DNA of 10,231 bases from Geobacteraceae bacterium (GTDB lineage: Bacteria > Desulfobacterota > Desulfuromonadia > Desulfuromonadales > Geopsychrobacteraceae), in contig JAMOPE010000288.1 in NCBI GenBank assembly GCA_027064785.1, forward strand, positions 1 to 10,231, written 5' to 3'. The position numbers and the translations under genes were made by a program. Positions 7,942 through 10,231 of the stretch are shown piece by piece; the stretch's first letter is position 1; each line of letters begins with the position of its first letter. The notes under the pieces were generated by a model. It saw only the letters and a list, made by a program, of their open reading frames with translations, had not been told where the DNA came from and made no database searches.

Positions 7942-7963
7942 TTGCGCGAATGCGCAATTTTTT
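7942..7963 (+). terminator. Small hairpin plus T6, oriented on the + strand
   Basis: TTGCGC and GCGCAA pair around GAAT, followed directly by six T. The shape is that of a short intrinsic terminator reading on the + strand, yet both neighbouring genes (ubiB and lpxC) run on the - strand. It could limit antisense transcription, belong to a remnant + strand gene, or be chance; the stem is only 6 bp. Confidence 0.3.
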
Positions 7964-8043
7964 GAGATATCTGTGCCGGAGACACCACAGCTGTTACTTG
8001 TTGTGTCGCTGCCACGTATTGGAGGGTGGCGTAGCGCAAAAAA

Positions 8044-9732
8044 TTACATTCGTCCTGAGCGTAGAATGGCGATTGCTAACCCTAATCCGAGAACACCCGC
8101 AACAGAATAACCTAACAACCCAAGGATCGGGAAACCGAACAGCATCGGCCCTTTATCGATCTGCATAATGAGTGAAGACCCAACAATCAGTGCTGAGATG
8201 ATCATACTGAATGAAATGCGATTGGTCGACTTGTCGAGGTCATTAATCAAACGCTCAAAACCGCGGTGTTCCAGGTCGATTTTGAATTTATTCCGATTGA
8301 TCCGGTTAATAAATTCTTTGATGTCTTTGGGTAAGCTTTTCCCCAGTGCCTGATACGATTGGAGAGTTTTGGCGGCATCTTTTGCAATGCTGGTCGGGGA
8401 GTAGCGTTCTGCAATAATCTGCTCGGCAAACGGTTTAAGCTGCTCAACCATATTGAAATTAGGGTCAAGCTGCTTCCCAAGCCCTTCCATAACAAACAGT
8501 GCCCGCGATAATAACATCAGGTTGGATGGGAACTTGATTTTGTACTCAGTAAGGATCTGGATAAAGTCGATAAGAAGCTTGCCGACTTTGAGATCCTGGA
8601 GCAGAATATCGTAGTAATCATCGATGAATTCTGTCAGGTCGTGTTTAAGGTTTTTCAGGTTCGATTCATCGTGCAGGTCTCCCGAATAGAGAAGCTGCAT
8701 GACCAGACGGTCGACATCGCGCCGCAGGACACATAATAACAGTTCTGTCAGGTGAAGCTTCAGATCATCGTCAAGCCGACCGACCATGCCGAAATCGAAG
8801 ATACAGATAACGTTGCCGGGCATGACATGGAGGTTTCCCGGATGGGGATCGGCATGGAACAGTCCGTGGATAAAAACCTGGCGGAGGAAGTTATCGGCCC
8901 CGTTTTTTGCGATAACCTTAACATCCAGCCCTGCATCTTCCAGTTCTTCGTACTGTGAAATTTTTATCCCCGAAATATATTCAAGGGTGAGAACTGTCTG
9001 ACCGGTGTAGTCCCAGTAAACTGTGGGGATATGAACGGTTTCATCATCAGCAAAGTTAGCAGCAAAACGTTCTGTTGTCCGGCCTTCCCGGGAGAAATCG
9101 AGCTCACGATAAATGGTGCGCCGGAACTCTTTGACCAGGCTCACCGGATCGTAAACATCGCCACCGGGTAGATGCTTCTCAATCAGATAAGCCAGCCCCA
9201 TCATAATATCAAGATCGGTTTCGATGATAGATTCGATGCCGGGGCGGCGAACCTTACACACAATCTCTTCGCCGGTTTTCAGCCTGCCGCGATGAACCTG
9301 CGCGATACTGGCGGTTGCCAGGGGCGTCTTCTCAATCTGATCAAACAGCTCTTCTGCCGGATAGCCCAGCTCTCGATGAATCTGTGCCATGATTTCAGCG
9401 GGAGGAACGGGAGGGATCCGGTCTTGAAGTTTTTTCAGCTCTTCCAGAACATCGGTCGGGACAATATCCGAGCGGGTAGAAAGGAGTTGCCCCAGTTTAA
9501 TAAACGTCGGCCCCAGTTCTTCCAGAACCAGTCTGAATCGAGCCGCCTGAGTCAGACGTTCCAACTCGCGCGAAACGGTTCCCAGGGTGACGATTCGTTT
9601 TCCCAGCTCAATGTAATAGTCGATATTGAGCTGGTCAACGATATGACCGAATCCGTACTTGATCAGAACACCAAGAACCTGGCGATATCTCTTCAGTGAA
9701 CGGATATTGCGGTTGATCCGATTAAAGGGCAA
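8044..9732 (-). CDS. ubiB: UbiB/AarF (ABC1) family atypical kinase-like protein
   Basis: UbiB-type proteins are membrane-bound atypical kinases/ATPases needed for quinone (ubiquinone or menaquinone) synthesis and possibly lipid handling. At 562 residues the length is normal. Diagnostic motifs are FIKLGQ with Lys79 (the KxGQ motif unique to the family), the Ala-rich loop ATASIAQVH at 139-147 in place of a Gly-rich loop, Lys160 in CKVRRPG, HADPHPGN at 293-300, and the metal-binding DFG at Asp313. Two hydrophobic C-terminal segments (about 512-528 and 530-557) form the expected membrane anchor. The start is TTG; a stop in the same frame lies seven codons upstream, no ATG is available, and an AGGA site is 7 bases away. 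It follows the phasin-like gene by 18 bases, which suggests cotranslation. Whether the quinone is ubiquinone or menaquinone cannot be read here; menaquinone is expected for Desulfuromonadales. Confidence 0.95.
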   Translation of the reverse strand: MPFNRINRNIRSLKRYRQVLGVLIKYGFGHIVDQLNIDYYIELGKRIVTLGTVSRELERLTQAARFRLVLEELGPTFIKLGQLLSTRSDIVPTDVLEELKKLQDRIPPVPPAEIMAQIHRELGYPAEELFDQIEKTPLATASIAQVHRGRLKTGEEIVCKVRRPGIESIIETDLDIMMGLAYLIEKHLPGGDVYDPVSLVKEFRRTIYRELDFSREGRTTERFAANFADDETVHIPTVYWDYTGQTVLTLEYISGIKISQYEELEDAGLDVKVIAKNGADNFLRQVFIHGLFHADPHPGNLHVMPGNVICIFDFGMVGRLDDDLKLHLTELLLCVLRRDVDRLVMQLLYSGDLHDESNLKNLKHDLTEFIDDYYDILLQDLKVGKLLIDFIQILTEYKIKFPSNLMLLSRALFVMEGLGKQLDPNFNMVEQLKPFAEQIIAERYSPTSIAKDAAKTLQSYQALGKSLPKDIKEFINRINRNKFKIDLEHRGFERLINDLDKSTNRISFSMIISALIVGSSLIMQIDKGPMLFGFPILGLLGYSVAGVLGLGLAIAILRSGRM

Positions 9733-9739
9733 TGAACTA

Positions 9740-9743
9740 TCCT
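9740..9743 (-). promoter_or_regulatory. Ribosome binding site for the ubiB TTG start
   Basis: AGGA on the - strand lies seven bases before TTG 9732 within the 18-base junction with the phasin-like gene. It is the only ribosome-site-like motif in the open stretch. Confidence 0.5.
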
Positions 9744-9750
9744 GTGATGT

Positions 9751-10056
9751 CTATTTTGATAATGCTTTCAGTTGTTTTTCGAGCTTCTCAACTTTGTCCT
9801 GAAGTTTTTTGAACTCTTCGTTTGTCATCACTCCGGCTCGATCACATGCTTTTTTAACTTCATTCTGTGCCATTTCTTCCAACCGTTTCTGGTTGTCTTT
9901 GGCGGCATCACGGAGTTTTTCGAGAAGGTTTTTTCCTTCTTCTTCAGTTAAATTCATCCGCTTTTTCAAGTCATCAATCAGTTCTTCTGCTTTTTTCTGG
10001 GTGAGTGCAACAGCACCGATTCCGGTCAACAATGTTTTTTCAACAATTTCCAGCAT
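9751..10056 (-). CDS. Phasin-like coiled-coil protein
   Basis: This is a 101-residue, highly charged, almost wholly helical protein. A short hydrophobic N-terminal helix (LLTGIGAVALTQKKAEELIDDL) precedes a Glu/Lys-rich stretch, then a C-terminal heptad coil with leucines in EKLEKQLKAL. This layout is that of short phasin/PhaF-I-like proteins, which coat polyhydroxyalkanoate granules, and such proteins are often named phasin family in Deltaproteobacteria. No granule synthase is in the window. The C-terminal 'MTNEEFKKL...VEKLEKQL' pattern also recalls UbiK, an accessory factor of the quinone metabolon, which would fit the adjacent ubiB. The ATG has a perfect AGGAGG five bases upstream (10062-10067). 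It ends in TAG, 18 bases before ubiB and in the same frame, and is probably the first gene of that operon. Confidence 0.8.
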   Translation of the reverse strand: MLEIVEKTLLTGIGAVALTQKKAEELIDDLKKRMNLTEEEGKNLLEKLRDAAKDNQKRLEEMAQNEVKKACDRAGVMTNEEFKKLQDKVEKLEKQLKALSK

Positions 10057-10103
10057 AGCAGCCTCCTGTCGCTAGGGATACGGACGTTTGAAAATCTATC
10101 GAA

Positions 10104-10131
10104 ATTATAGCAGTTTTTGCAAACACTTCAA
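10104..10131 (-). promoter_or_regulatory. Candidate promoter of the phasin-like/ubiB operon
   Basis: On the - strand TTGAAG (10131-10126, four of six) precedes a perfect TATAAT (10109-10104) by 16 bp. The start would be near 10097, giving a leader of about 40 bases that carries the AGGAGG ribosome site. This is the best promoter match in the window. Confidence 0.55.
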
Positions 10132-10195
10132 ACCCGTGACCGTGTTTGTTTACTGGGATGTTATTGTTGGGTGGTAAGGCTTCTGCTTGATTGTC

Positions 10196-10230
10196 TCATC
10201 ACGCTGATGAAAACCATGGACTTTAGTCCA
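10196..10230. repeat. Two adjacent short palindromes at the right edge
   Basis: TCATCA-CGC-TGATGA (10196-10210) and TGGACT-TT-AGTCCA (10217-10230) are perfect inverted repeats with 6-bp arms, six bases apart. They lie upstream of the phasin-like promoter and could be an operator, a terminator of a gene beyond the edge, or a repeat/insertion-element end. The window stops here, so the class is undecided. Confidence 0.4.
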
Positions 10231-10231
10231 A

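Noticed and set aside
7779..8168. 129-codon + strand frame over the lpxC start and ubiB end
   Set aside because: Overlaps two sure genes at its ends, Cys/Arg-rich with no domain pattern; the 7886 frame is the only one here with a sensible beginning.
9172..9699. 175-codon open frame on the + strand
   Set aside because: It lies wholly antisense to ubiB, whose motifs are unmistakable; the translation has no recognisable domain.
1..10231. CRISPR arrays, tRNA/rRNA genes, complete insertion sequences
   Set aside because: No regularly spaced repeats, cloverleaf-like stretches, rRNA motifs or transposase reading frames were seen on either strand.

Overview
The window reads as a conserved chromosomal stretch from a Gram-negative bacterium of moderate GC content. 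LpxC (lipid A synthesis) shows an outer membrane with lipopolysaccharide. The combination of an HDOD regulator, a DUF4126 membrane protein, a small protein that looks like the GSU3473 family, and a phasin-like coiled coil next to UbiB points to Desulfuromonadales (Desulfuromonas/Geobacter relatives). That placement is inferred from remembered family distributions, not from a search. No tRNA, rRNA, CRISPR array, transposase or phage gene is visible.

Left part (1-6420, + strand). The window opens inside polA (DNA polymerase I), whose 5' part lies outside. Eighteen bases after its stop begins glgP (glycogen/maltodextrin phosphorylase), probably in the same transcript. A 159-bp gap with a good sigma70-type promoter candidate leads to a TTG-started HDOD-domain signalling gene. 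After 30 bp comes a DUF4126 membrane protein gene. This pair ends at a very strong 22-bp perfect hairpin (6372-6420) that looks like a two-way terminator for convergent transcription.

Right part (6421-10231, - strand). Reading leftwards from the right edge, a good promoter precedes a 101-residue phasin-like coiled-coil gene. Eighteen bases later, in the same reading frame, comes a TTG-started ubiB/aarF gene for an atypical kinase-like protein of quinone biosynthesis. A 246-bp gap separates ubiB from lpxC. lpxC ends at a GC-rich hairpin. Last is a 73-residue GTG-started gene of the GSU3473-like family, with its own promoter candidate, which ends at the shared two-way terminator.

How they fit together. 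polA (repair), glgP (glycogen use) and lpxC (envelope) are housekeeping genes. HDOD plus DUF4126 is a signalling/membrane pair of unknown task. Phasin-like plus ubiB suggests a helper coiled coil acting with a membrane quinone-pathway protein. The least explained items are the two small proteins, the DUF4126 gene, the ubiB-lpxC gap (a secreted-looking reading frame and an orphan + strand hairpin) and two palindromes at the right edge.
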